64,000 nt of DNA from Phycisphaerales bacterium (GTDB lineage: Bacteria > Planctomycetota > Phycisphaerae > Phycisphaerales > UBA1924), in the NCBI GenBank assembly GCA_947459215.1, contig CANHCQ010000013.1, positions 30,144-94,143 on the forward strand, read 5' to 3'. The notes beneath the pieces were generated by a model. That model worked only from the letters and a program-made list of their open reading frames with translations. It did no database searches and was not told where the DNA came from. Shown here one piece after another: positions 8,406-16,414 of the stretch; position 1 is the stretch's first letter, and every line of letters begins with the position of its first letter. The position numbers and the translations under genes are program-made.

Positions 8406-11287
8406 CCCGCCGCCTCCTCATCATCGCCCTTGAGCAGCCGCAGCCCGCAGATCCGCGAGAACGATCCGCCGTAGTCCTCGGGATCGCCCAGCGGCGCAAA
8501 CTCCCCGCCCAGCACCCGCTCGACGATCTCGACGGCGTGCCGCTCCGCCTCCTCGAAGTCCTCGGTCCCGACCTTGAGCGTCACGATCTCGGGCCGCTCG
8601 CGATCCTTGCACAAAGGCCAGTACCCCAGCACCCATTCCCCGTCGTACGCCCCCGCCCCGGCGGTGAGAAAACCCGACCGCAGCAGCATGTAGCGGTACA
8701 ACGGCAACTGCAGGTCCCGCCATTCACCCAATTCGTCCTTCTTCCGCCGCTTGTACGCCTGGGACGCCTTCTTCTTGCGATCACTCGTCTTGTAGTCGAT
8801 CACCATCACCGCGCCGCCGCGACGATCGATGCGGTCGATCCGCCCCCGCAGCTCCACCTCCCCGCGGCTCGTCTTGAGCGTCACCGGCACATCTGGCTTC
8901 CACTCCGTCGCGCTGATCTGCCAGCCTTCGGCACGATGCAACGCCTGCAGCTCCGCGAATCGGGAGAGCCGACGCTCCAGCACCGTGCGTTGCAGTTCCG
9001 CCGTCGTGGATACCAGGCTCTTTGGCCACTCCGCCGCCCGCTCCCCGAGCTGCTCCAGCAGCCACGCCTTTATCGCTTCGGCGTCAACCGAGTCGCGCTG
9101 CTCGCTGGCCGCAAAGTCGCGCAGCAGATCGTGCACGAATGTCCCCAGCGTGTCGTACCCGCTCTCGCGGTCGGGCTCGCCTTCCTCACGCACCCGGAGC
9201 GAGTGCTTGAGATAGAACAAGTACGGCGAAGCCATGTAGTCCTTGAACGCGGTCACGCTCATCGCCCGCACCGGTCGGTTCTCCGTCACCGGAGCCACCG
9301 GGAATGCGTGCTCGTCTTCGACCGGGGCCGCGCCCAGGCGTGCCGCCGTCGCGGCCGCCCGCGTCCGCTGCCCCGCGCTCATGCGCTCGGCACGCCGCAT
9401 CGCCGTCGCATCGTCGCACGCGAACACAAAGGGGCTGGGCCACAGCGCCGATCCCTCACCGTCATCCGACGCCACAATCGCGCACACGCGGCCGCCGCCG
9501 CGCCGCGTCTCGAGCATGTGCCGCAGCAGATACGCGTCGCGTGCCGCCGCGTGCTCGCTGGTGAACATGCCAAGCGCCCGCAACACCGTCTCGCTCAGCC
9601 ACGCGTCGGCGCCCGGCCGGGCGGGCATGATGCCCGAATTGAACCCCAGCAGCACCAGATTCGGAGCCGGGTCGTATGCCGCATCCAGCCAGCCCAGCAC
9701 GTCCACCGCACTCGCGACACCCTCCGCCGCCCGCACCGCCGATGCGAGTGCGTCAAGCAGCAACTCCGCCGCATCCGCAAGCGCCACCGGCTCCTCCAGC
9801 AGCGCCTCGCACTCGCCCACTTGTGTGATCGTCCCCGCCAGCGCCTTGGCGGCGTCCGCATCAATCTCGCCATCCAGGAGCACGCCCAGACCCACGCCCA
9901 ATCGCACCATCTGCTCGCGAAGCCGTCGCGGCACCGCGTCGCTCAAGTCCACAACGCCGCGCAGCACCGCTGCAACCCGATCGCACACGCAGTCGCCCGT
10001 TGCCACCCTCGTCCGCGGCGATTCTGTCGCCTCCGCGTCCATCGCCCGCACCCAGTCCGGCGTCAGCGTCTGCTCGCATCCCGGCCCGATCACCCGATGC
10101 ACCGCGCCGTGCTTCGCCAGCCGCGCGAGCGAGATGCGATCGCCGCGGCGAAGAAACTCCACCAGCGCATGCACCAGCCGGCCCACCCCCGTCGTGGACA
10201 ACGCGACGCCCGCCGCATCGTGGATCGCAAATCCATCGACCCCCGCCGCTGCAATTTCAAGCTCTCTCGTCAGCGCGACGCCCGGCGAGCAGATCACCAC
10301 ATCGCCCGACGATTCCACCGCGCCATCGGCGTGCCACCCAGCAATGGTGTCGATCGCGAACGCCGCGGCCTCTCCCGGCCCGCCGCTCCAGGCGAGCTGG
10401 TCATCCTGGAGTTCGATCACCGGAGTCTGATGCCCCTCCGACGCGCGATCCGGCGACACGGTTCCGTGGGCATCCAGTCCATCGCCGTCGCCCGGGCTCA
10501 CCACAACGATGCGTCGATCCGCCGTCGCATGATCGTGCCTTCGGCGTGCCTCTCTTTCTCCCGCTCCCAGAGCGAGGGGGCCGGGGGGTGGACTCCGCCT
10601 TTCCGCCTTCTCAAAGACCTCCAGCGCCGCCCGCGCCGCGCGATCCAGTTCCAGCACCCCCACCAGCACGATCCGCTCCGGGGCGTCCAATGACACCTCC
10701 GCCTTCGCCCGAAGTCGCCGCAGTTCCGTGAGCCGCGGATCGCAGAGGCCGGCCTCCGCCAGCAGTCTCTCATACCGATCCCGCACGCGATCAAGAGCGG
10801 CCCAGCGTTCGTCGTCGCCCTGCACGGTGACGGCGGTGCATCGCGTCGGAACCTCCCCCGGCAGCACCATCGCCCGCGCGAGCTTCGACACCGTGTCATC
10901 GATCCATCGCCCGTCGTCGATCTGGACGTCACGCCCCGCCCCGATGACCAGAGCCAAGTCCACAGTCGTGTCAGGCCCCGCCGCCAGCGCCCGCCGCCAT
11001 GCCAGCGCCCGCTGCATCGCACCAGCGGTTGGCAGCTCCGGCGCCCCGAGCACGATCTCGGGCAGTTGCACTGGCGTTGCCAGCCGCGGCGGGGAGAGCC
11101 ACCGCCCCTGCGCCGCGGCGAGCTGCGTCAAGCGACCAAGCAACAACCGCCCGAGACGCCGGCCGGGGGTGACCACGCACACGCGAGCGAGATCGATGCC
11201 GCCGCCGAGGGCGGGCGTGAGGCCGCCAGCCAGCAGCGTCGCTGCGGCGTTGTCGAGGAGCTTTTCAGCTGGCCGGACGTTGGACAA
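8402..11287 (-). CDS. addB: AddB-like nuclease subunit, alphaproteobacterial-type
   Basis: This is the partner of AddA. The N terminus resembles an inactive helicase (VVTPGRRLGRLLLGRL) without a GKT Walker A motif. The C terminus carries a PD-(D/E)XK nuclease: VELRGRIDRIDRR, then VMVIDYKTSDRKKK near residue 829, then the helix LQLPLYRYML. The Cys residues that bind the Fe-S cluster in B. subtilis AddB appear to be missing: the first position reads DYMASPYLFYL with Ser instead of Cys, and the C terminus shows only one Cys (SRICGLR). This pattern recalls the alphaproteobacterial AddB family. Around residues 232-244 the frame runs through a repeat element, giving the odd stretch RRSPPPGPLALGAGERE. 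The gene is 961 codons long and overlaps addA by 4 bases. Confidence 0.87.
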   Translation of the reverse strand: MSNVRPAEKLLDNAAATLLAGGLTPALGGGIDLARVCVVTPGRRLGRLLLGRLTQLAAAQGRWLSPPRLATPVQLPEIVLGAPELPTAGAMQRALAWRRALAAGPDTTVDLALVIGAGRDVQIDDGRWIDDTVSKLARAMVLPGEVPTRCTAVTVQGDDERWAALDRVRDRYERLLAEAGLCDPRLTELRRLRAKAEVSLDAPERIVLVGVLELDRAARAALEVFEKAERRSPPPGPLALGAGEREARRRHDHATADRRIVVVSPGDGDGLDAHGTVSPDRASEGHQTPVIELQDDQLAWSGGPGEAAAFAIDTIAGWHADGAVESSGDVVICSPGVALTRELEIAAAGVDGFAIHDAAGVALSTTGVGRLVHALVEFLRRGDRISLARLAKHGAVHRVIGPGCEQTLTPDWVRAMDAEATESPRTRVATGDCVCDRVAAVLRGVVDLSDAVPRRLREQMVRLGVGLGVLLDGEIDADAAKALAGTITQVGECEALLEEPVALADAAELLLDALASAVRAAEGVASAVDVLGWLDAAYDPAPNLVLLGFNSGIMPARPGADAWLSETVLRALGMFTSEHAAARDAYLLRHMLETRRGGGRVCAIVASDDGEGSALWPSPFVFACDDATAMRRAERMSAGQRTRAAATAARLGAAPVEDEHAFPVAPVTENRPVRAMSVTAFKDYMASPYLFYLKHSLRVREEGEPDRESGYDTLGTFVHDLLRDFAASEQRDSVDAEAIKAWLLEQLGERAAEWPKSLVSTTAELQRTVLERRLSRFAELQALHRAEGWQISATEWKPDVPVTLKTSRGEVELRGRIDRIDRRGGAVMVIDYKTSDRKKKASQAYKRRKKDELGEWRDLQLPLYRYMLLRSGFLTAGAGAYDGEWVLGYWPLCKDRERPEIVTLKVGTEDFEEAERHAVEIVERVLGGEFAPLGDPEDYGGSFSRICGLRLLKGDDEEAAG
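10557..10591. repeat. Dispersed hairpin element, copy 1 (inside addB)
   Basis: The 35-base element matches the intergenic copy at 61785-61819 at about 32 of 35 positions. Each copy has a C-rich arm, a short loop, a complementary G-rich arm and the shared tail ggccggggggtgg. The stem pair at 10563/10573 is G-C here and C-G at the equivalent place in the other copy. The element is read in frame as part of addB without disrupting it. Confidence 0.75.
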
Positions 11288-11399
11288 GCTGCACAGAATA
11301 GCAAAGGCTTGGTTGGCGAGGCTCGCATTTCAAAGTCACACTGAAGATGCGTCGCCTCGGCGATGCCCGGCCGAGTGCCACCCGCCAGTCGCCGCGGAC

Positions 11400-12386
11400 T
11401 CACTTTTCGAAAGCGATCTCGTAGTCTGAGGGCGACCAAAGCAGCTTGAACGTGCTCTTCCCAAAGCGCGGCGACGTCCTGTCGCTTACCGAGAGCTCCT
11501 CGCCCTTCTCGACGCCACCGTGTCCATCGACGAAGCCGATGTGAACACCACCTGCAATCTTTGACCACGGGTCGCTGAACTTGCGCTTCGGGTGCCGGTA
11601 GTACGGCAGGTATGACTTATGCGGCTGATTCAGCGGAGGCCTAGCCCACGCTCGTTGTCCCTGAGGCCCCGCCTCTTCGGGATACTCGCCACTCGGTCCA
11701 GTCTTGAAGTCAAAGTCCGACACTCCATCGCCGCCGCCGAATCGCTGACCCGGAAATCCTTGATTACCAATTCCCGAGTTCGCGTACCAATAGGTGCGTG
11801 TCTTGTCAACGTCTGAGGCGACACTAATGCCCCAGGCTTCGCCCATCAGCATGACCTTTGACGCGAAGTCGGCGGCATTGGTGAATCCTTTCCCACGACC
11901 GTCGTACGACACGCTACCCGATCCGGTCACGCCAAAGCCAGGACGGGACAATCGCTTGAATGCACCGCTGTAGGAATTCGCAGAAGCGGCGTACATATTC
12001 ATCGCGTAAGAGCGCCCCGCATTCGGCATGTTCGGACAGATCATGGTCATGCCGCCGATCGTGACGTCGCCTCCCGAGGGCCTGTCAGTCGGCAGTGCTT
12101 GCGGCAAGTACCGCCCGATGCGCGACTGGTCGTACCAGAACTGCGCCAACTGCGTTCCGTTCCAGCCAGGGTTGAGCTGCGGCGGAAAGTCTCCCTTGTA
12201 GTCATTGGAGTAGAGAAGCAATGCCGTCGTGTTGCCGCGAATATTCGAAAGACAGATCAGGCCGCGAGCCGACTCCCGCGCCTTCCCCAGGGCCGGCAAC
12301 AGAATTCCGATCAACAGCGCAATGATCGCGATCACGATCAATAGCTCGATGAGCGTGAAGCCTTTTCGATTGGTCTTCGTCCTCAT
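11400..12386 (-). CDS. Prepilin-like protein with type IV cleavage/methylation N terminus
   Basis: The N terminus [21 protein letters not shown] carries a class III signal. Cleavage would occur after the Gly, leaving an N-methylated Phe and a hydrophobic helix that packs in a pilus or pseudopilus. The following ALGKARESARGL is typical of planctomycete DUF1559-like pseudopilins, as is the late motif HIGFVDGHGGVEKG. The mature globular domain of roughly 300 residues has no recognisable enzyme motif. I chose the ATG at 12386 because AAGGAG lies 6-7 bases upstream. It differs from the three tandem prepilin-like proteins at 49791-54040 in its C terminus. The role could be a minor pilin, a T2SS pseudopilin or a surface protein assembled by the same machinery. 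It lies 112 bases upstream of addB but is unlikely to be related to it in function. Confidence 0.88.
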   Translation of the reverse strand: MRTKTNRKGFTLIELLIVIAIIALLIGILLPALGKARESARGLICLSNIRGNTTALLLYSNDYKGDFPPQLNPGWNGTQLAQFWYDQSRIGRYLPQALPTDRPSGGDVTIGGMTMICPNMPNAGRSYAMNMYAASANSYSGAFKRLSRPGFGVTGSGSVSYDGRGKGFTNAADFASKVMLMGEAWGISVASDVDKTRTYWYANSGIGNQGFPGQRFGGGDGVSDFDFKTGPSGEYPEEAGPQGQRAWARPPLNQPHKSYLPYYRHPKRKFSDPWSKIAGGVHIGFVDGHGGVEKGEELSVSDRTSPRFGKSTFKLLWSPSDYEIAFEK

Positions 12387-12786
12387 GACTTCGCTCCTTG
12401 CGGCCCGTGAAACCGCTCTCAACCGCGTTTCACCCCACCCCGTATTCTTCGGCATCTCCGATCGTTTCTCTCAGGGAAACTGCGGAGTCCAACCATCCAG
12501 CGAGATTCACCAACTCCTGATGCCGTCCGCACACGCGAGCAATCGCCACGAAATGTGCGGCACAAATCGAAACCCAAGCCCTCAGCAGAGCCGCGGCGAA
12601 CGCCCGGTGTTCTCTGCTGACCTGCCACCCAGTACCCAACTCCTGTACGTTCAAGATATCAGAAAGGAACGGGGACTGGGAAAAAATCCTGAGTTTTTTG
12701 GAAGCGTGTCATGTGCATGACGACGCCAGATGTTCGAACCCCGTTCGGCTCGCAACCTCGAGCCATTCCCTTCGCTCTCCGGCACG
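12387..12786. other. 400-base gene-free interval
   Basis: I find no convincing gene here. A short inverted repeat, gtgaaac (12407-12413) with gtttcac (12427-12433), lies 21-47 bases upstream of the prepilin start and would fall in its leader. The interval ends at the terminator of the PEP-CTERM gene and presumably contains the promoter of the prepilin gene, but no consensus promoter is evident. Confidence 0.5.
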
Positions 12787-12820
12787 AAAAGAAAAAGAGC
12801 CCGGCCAAGGGGCCGGGCTC
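12787..12820 (-). terminator. Rho-independent terminator of the PEP-CTERM gene
   Basis: Read on the minus strand, a perfect 10-bp stem (gagcccggcc with ggccgggctc, loop of 4) is followed by T5-C-T4. It lies 50 bases past the stop at 12870. The T5-C-T tail recurs after three other minus-strand genes in the window. Confidence 0.93.
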
Positions 12821-12869
12821 CGAGAGTGAAAACCGTTGCGGCGTCGAGCGACTCGACGCGTTCCGCGTA

Positions 12870-13958
12870 TCAGGCGCGACGACGACGGGCGACGATCAGG
12901 CCGCCGAGGCCGAGCAGGGCAGCCGTGCCGGGGGTCGGAACGGCGAAGATGTAGACCTGGCGATTCACGAAATCGCTGATGGCCAGCGTCTGCGAAGCCT
13001 GATCAAACGAGAAGTTGTACGCACCGTTGCCGTTGGCGGCGACGAAGCCGTTCCAGTTGATGGTCTGGGCAACGCCGTTGGTGTCGGTGATCTTGATGAC
13101 CGAGGTGAAGATCTGGCCGCCCGTGGCGACAGAACGGTCGTTGGCAATCAGAACCTTGCCGACGCCCGTGATGTTCATGAACGCGATGTTCTGGTTGTCG
13201 ACGGCGGTCGCGGTGGTGTAGGCATTGAGGATGGTGGAGTTGGAGAACGCGTTGTCGGCGGTGCGGACGGCCTTGAACACGCGATTGGACTCGCGGGCAT
13301 AGAGGTCGCCGGTAGCCGAATCAAACGCCATGCCGCGCCAGTTGGAGGTGCCCGAAGCCTCGTTAATGATGTCGCCGGCGTTCTGGCCGTTGATGTACGC
13401 GCCGGTCGAGGCGTCGAGCACATGGCGGCGACCCGAGCCGATGCTCAGATACGACGCGCCGACATTCGTGCCGCCGGCGTTGAAGCCGGGGTCGAACGCC
13501 ACGGCCGAGCCTCGGCGGGTGGCGTCGGGCGTGCCGCCGCCGGTAGCCCAGGACTGGGTGAGGGCGGTGGCGTTGAAGCCGCGAACCGAGTTCACGTTGC
13601 CCGCGCCGTTCTCCCAACCGGCGAGCAGGGTGTTGCCCTTGATCGCGAGGCTGCTGAAGCCGCGGCTGTTCGAGGTCGAGAGCGCCCCGAAGGTGTTGCT
13701 CCAGCTGCCAGCGCCCAGGGCATTGCTGAACTTCGCCATGCCGGTGTTGGCGGTGGCGCCCGAGGCGTTGTAGCCAGCGACATAGAGGTCGGTCCCGTTC
13801 CAGGCGATGCCCGAAACGTTGCTGCCGACGAAGTTCGTGTTCGTGTTGGTGGAGGTGCTCGACGTATCGATCGTCTTGAGCAGGGTCATGCTCACCTGGG
13901 CTTGCGAGGCGGCGGCGAGGCCGGCCACGACGGCCAGCATGCAAACGGAAGTCTTCAT
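12870..13958 (-). CDS. Secreted protein with PEP-CTERM-like C-terminal sorting signal
   Basis: The N terminus MKTSVCMLAVVAGLAAASQAQ is a clear Sec signal peptide, with cleavage likely after SQA. The C terminus VPTPGTAALLGLGGLIVARRRRA is a PEP-CTERM-type signal: a VPTPG motif, a hydrophobic helix and an Arg cluster. Such tails are removed by an exosortase when the protein is sorted to the cell surface or extracellular matrix. The roughly 320-residue middle is rich in Ser, Thr, Asn and Gly, with repeated strand motifs such as LYVAGYN and LLAGWENG that suggest a beta-propeller. The start is supported by AGGAG about 9 bases upstream. It follows the phosphodiester glycosidase gene by 50 bases and ends in a strong terminator. 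No exosortase gene is in the window. The function of the mature protein is unknown. Confidence 0.85.
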   Translation of the reverse strand: MKTSVCMLAVVAGLAAASQAQVSMTLLKTIDTSSTSTNTNTNFVGSNVSGIAWNGTDLYVAGYNASGATANTGMAKFSNALGAGSWSNTFGALSTSNSRGFSSLAIKGNTLLAGWENGAGNVNSVRGFNATALTQSWATGGGTPDATRRGSAVAFDPGFNAGGTNVGASYLSIGSGRRHVLDASTGAYINGQNAGDIINEASGTSNWRGMAFDSATGDLYARESNRVFKAVRTADNAFSNSTILNAYTTATAVDNQNIAFMNITGVGKVLIANDRSVATGGQIFTSVIKITDTNGVAQTINWNGFVAANGNGAYNFSFDQASQTLAISDFVNRQVYIFAVPTPGTAALLGLGGLIVARRRRA

Positions 13959-14008
13959 CTCTCTCTACTCCTATCAACCCGCACGAGACGGGTTTTCACT
14001 CTCGGCCT

Positions 14009-14986
14009 TCAGCGGCCCGCTCCAGCGGGCTTGGCCTCGGGCTTGGAAACAGCATCCGCCGGCCCCTTGTTCTCCCTCGGGCGGAAACCGAGGTTGACGG
14101 CGACGGGGCGGAACTTCCCGTCGCTGGGTTTGTTCGTAAGCAAAGTGGACTCGCCTTCGGGGGCGTAGATGAACGCCGTCGAGCCGCCACCATCGAGATT
14201 GATCGCGTTGGCGGCACCGATCGAGATCATGTAGTCGGCGAGCTCCGGAAGCGTGACACCGACACTGCTCTGGCTGCGGCCGTCGATCGCGACGACATAG
14301 GCGGTGCGCCCGTCGGCGCTGGCGCCGATCGCGGTGCGCGGGTGGCGTTTGTCGGGATCCACGCGGGCCTGGTCGCCGGTGTTCTTGGAATCGGTGACGA
14401 GCAGCGAGCCGTCGAGGCTGGTCGTGCCCGAGGCGCCGATGCCGGCGACCGCGGCGAGTGCGCCTTTGAGATCGTCGTTGCGCAATCGCCCGACCCTCGC
14501 CACCACACCACCGGCGGGATCGGCAAAGAACGCGATCGCGGGATCGGGCTTGTTCTCGTGGACGCGTGCGGGCGAGACCACAACGCCGTTACTGATGCAG
14601 GCGCCGAGCACCTCAGCGGGTTCGCCGTTGGTCTTCTTGCCCAGCCAGCCGAAGAAGTTCGCGTTCACCGCGAGTTGCGTCTTCTCTCGCTCGGCAAAGG
14701 TCTTAGTGTCTTCGATCGCGGCGGTCGCCTTCGCGGGGAAGCCCTCGGAATTTGAGAGGGGACCGGTGACAACAACCTCGGCCGCCCGCAGATCAACTGT
14801 TCCCAGGAATCCCACGGCAGCACCGTCGGGTGTGTTGATCGTGATGGAGCGGACCTCGATCGGAGCGGCAACCGCCCACGCCGAAACGGCGCAGGTTGCT
14901 GCGAGCACAAGTCGAGCAGCGATGCGGCGGAAACCAACATCGCGTCGGCCGGCCCGCCCGGCGGAATGGGCGAGGGCGTCTCTCAT
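14009..14986 (-). CDS. Secreted phosphodiester glycosidase (NAGPA-domain) protein
   Basis: The family includes the mammalian uncovering enzyme that removes GlcNAc from phosphodiester-linked sugars. Bacterial members are linked to exopolysaccharide or cell-wall glycans. The signature residues are AVNANFFGW (early Asn/Phe), RTAIGASADGRTAYVVAIDG and the C-terminal INLDGGGSTAF. A signal peptide is present (about residues 20-40: RLVLAATCAVSAWAVAAP). I place the start at the ATG 14986 (MRDALAHS), which has AGGAG 6 bases upstream. The upstream in-frame extension to 15109 would begin with a non-ATG codon and reads unlike protein. The product is 325 residues and ends in a Pro/Lys/Ala-rich tail. It is transcribed divergently from thiS and is followed 50 bases later by the PEP-CTERM gene, suggesting a shared surface role. 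Confidence 0.85.
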   Translation of the reverse strand: MRDALAHSAGRAGRRDVGFRRIAARLVLAATCAVSAWAVAAPIEVRSITINTPDGAAVGFLGTVDLRAAEVVVTGPLSNSEGFPAKATAAIEDTKTFAEREKTQLAVNANFFGWLGKKTNGEPAEVLGACISNGVVVSPARVHENKPDPAIAFFADPAGGVVARVGRLRNDDLKGALAAVAGIGASGTTSLDGSLLVTDSKNTGDQARVDPDKRHPRTAIGASADGRTAYVVAIDGRSQSSVGVTLPELADYMISIGAANAINLDGGGSTAFIYAPEGESTLLTNKPSDGKFRPVAVNLGFRPRENKGPADAVSKPEAKPAGAGR

Positions 14987-15149
14987 AGCTCCTGCCAGTA
15001 TTGTGACCGAAGCTACCGTGCGATGCAAGTGATATTCCGTAGAAATGAGTAGGGAATGGATTTTGTTTGGGTTACCGAGTGATTCTGGGTCCACGTCCTT
15101 GGTCTGCAACCGCTTTCAGGCCACTGCGTTCCGGGATCTAGACTCCCGC

Positions 15150-15350
15150 ATGCACGTGACGGTCAACGGAGAAACCCGCGAACTACCGGCCGGTGCGACC
15201 GTTCGCACCCTCATTGAGTCACTTGGGCTCGCGGGGAAGGCCTGCGCCGCGGAGGTCAACGCAGAACTGGTGCCGTTTAGAAAGCACACGGAAACCGAGC
15301 TGAAGGACGGCGATCGCATCGAGATCGTGACACTCGTCGGCGGCGGATGA
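15150..15350 (+). CDS. thiS: Sulfur carrier protein ThiS
   Basis: ThiS carries sulfur as a C-terminal thiocarboxylate for formation of the thiazole ring of thiamine. The protein is 66 residues, the normal size. It has the ubiquitin-like fold pattern ([18 protein letters not shown] at the N terminus, [16 protein letters not shown] at the C terminus) and ends in the required Gly-Gly. The ATG at 15150 fits the family start, although no strong ribosome binding site precedes it. thiG follows 139 bases downstream on the same strand, matching the usual thiS-thiG pairing. I looked for a TPP riboswitch upstream and saw none of its conserved elements. Confidence 0.95.
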   Translation: MHVTVNGETRELPAGATVRTLIESLGLAGKACAAEVNAELVPFRKHTETELKDGDRIEIVTLVGGG

Positions 15351-15489
15351 AGGCCGCGCACGGCGGGGACTCTCCGGACGCACGAACGAACAGGTCGCGA
15401 TCCCGGTTGTGATTCAACTGGCGTCTTGCTGCGAGCACTGCGTACTCTGCCGAGAAGGGCTTTTCGCCTGTTCTGAATGGGAGCCGAGC

Positions 15490-16365
15490 ATGTCCGTAAT
15501 CGTTGAGAGCAAAGCGCCCGCCACGCCCCCCACCGCTGAACCGGGCACCGAGCCCCTGAACATCGCCGGGCGGACGTTCTCGAGCCGCCTGCTGGTCGGC
15601 ACCGGCAAGTACAAGACGATGGAGCTCATGCAGCAGTCGCTGGAAGCGAGCGGATCGCAGGTGATCACGGTGGCAGTGCGACGCGAGCGACTCTTCAACG
15701 AACAGGGCAAGAGCCTGCTCGAGTACATCGACCTCTCGAAGTACACCATTCTGCCGAACACCGCCGGGTGCTTTAGCGCGGCCGACGCCGTCCGCGTGGC
15801 CCGACTCGGCCGCGAGATCCTTGAACAGCTCGGCAACCCTGGCGCGAGCTGGGTGAAGCTCGAGGTCCTTGGCGACAAGAAGACGCTCCTGCCCGACCCT
15901 GTCGGCACGCTCGAAGCGACGAAGGAACTGGTGAAGGACGGTTTCCATGTGCTCGCCTACACCAGCGACGACCCGATCTCCGCGATCCGCATCAAGGAGG
16001 CCGGTGCCGCGAGCGTGATGCCCGCGGGCTCCCCCATCGGTAGCGGACAGGGCGTCCTGAACCGCGCGAACATCATCCTGTGCCTCGAGCTTCTCAAGCA
16101 GGGCGACACGTCGTTCCCGGTGATCGTCGATGCGGGCGTGGGCAGCGCCAGCGACGTTTCCTTCGCGATGGAGCTCGGCGCCGACGGCGTCCTCCTCAAC
16201 ACCGCGATCGCCCACGCCAAAGACCCGGTCATGATGGCCCACGCGATGCGACACGCCTGTACCGCCGGCCGCCAGAGTTACCTCGCCGGGCGCATTCCGA
16301 AGAAGCTGTACGCAAGTGCGAGCAGCCCATGGGAAGGCGTGATCGGGTACATTCCGGGGGAGTAA
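15490..16365 (+). CDS. thiG: Thiazole synthase ThiG
   Basis: ThiG condenses 1-deoxy-xylulose 5-phosphate, dehydroglycine and ThiS-thiocarboxylate into the thiazole phosphate of thiamine. Family motifs in order: [33 protein letters not shown] (its Lys forms the imine with the sugar phosphate), [13 protein letters not shown] (phosphate loop) and [13 protein letters not shown], then [11 protein letters not shown]. The ATG at 15490 gives 291 residues, somewhat longer than the usual 255 or so; the first 25 residues are Pro/Ala-rich and precede the conserved core. With thiS it forms a two-gene thiamine unit. No thiF, thiH or thiO is visible, so the dehydroglycine-forming enzyme must be encoded elsewhere. 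Confidence 0.97.
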   Translation: MSVIVESKAPATPPTAEPGTEPLNIAGRTFSSRLLVGTGKYKTMELMQQSLEASGSQVITVAVRRERLFNEQGKSLLEYIDLSKYTILPNTAGCFSAADAVRVARLGREILEQLGNPGASWVKLEVLGDKKTLLPDPVGTLEATKELVKDGFHVLAYTSDDPISAIRIKEAGAASVMPAGSPIGSGQGVLNRANIILCLELLKQGDTSFPVIVDAGVGSASDVSFAMELGADGVLLNTAIAHAKDPVMMAHAMRHACTAGRQSYLAGRIPKKLYASASSPWEGVIGYIPGE

Positions 16366-16398
16366 CGGGTATCGGCGCACGTCCGCGCCGATGACCCG
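16366..16398. other. Strong hairpin between thiG and the porin gene
   Basis: Arms cgggt-atcggcgc and gcgccgat-g-acccg pair over 13 bp with one bulged base and a 6-base loop. No T tract follows, so this is not a typical intrinsic terminator. It may be an mRNA stabiliser or weak attenuator. It overlaps the in-frame ATG at 16391, which argues for the porin start at 16415. Confidence 0.6.
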
Positions 16399-16414
16399 TT
16401 CGCCGGAAAGGTCC

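Noticed and set aside
5169..11287. The addAB pair as an anti-phage defence system
   Set aside because: The domain set and arrangement are those of housekeeping recombination nucleases, and no defence-type neighbour is present.
12430..12654. A possible 74-residue protein in the gap upstream of the prepilin gene
   Set aside because: No ribosome binding site, no family and ordinary composition for a random frame.
13975..13998. A terminator between the phosphodiester glycosidase and PEP-CTERM genes
   Set aside because: A hairpin (aacccg with cgggtt) exists, but on the minus strand it is followed by gat and a ribosome binding site, not a T tract.
14987..15149. A TPP riboswitch before thiS-thiG
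   Set aside because: The conserved TPP-aptamer blocks (CUGAGA and ACCUGA types) are not present on the plus strand.
16391..16414. A porin start at 16391
   Set aside because: That ATG lies in the closing arm of a strong hairpin; the ATG at 16415 has GGAAAGG upstream and a better signal peptide.
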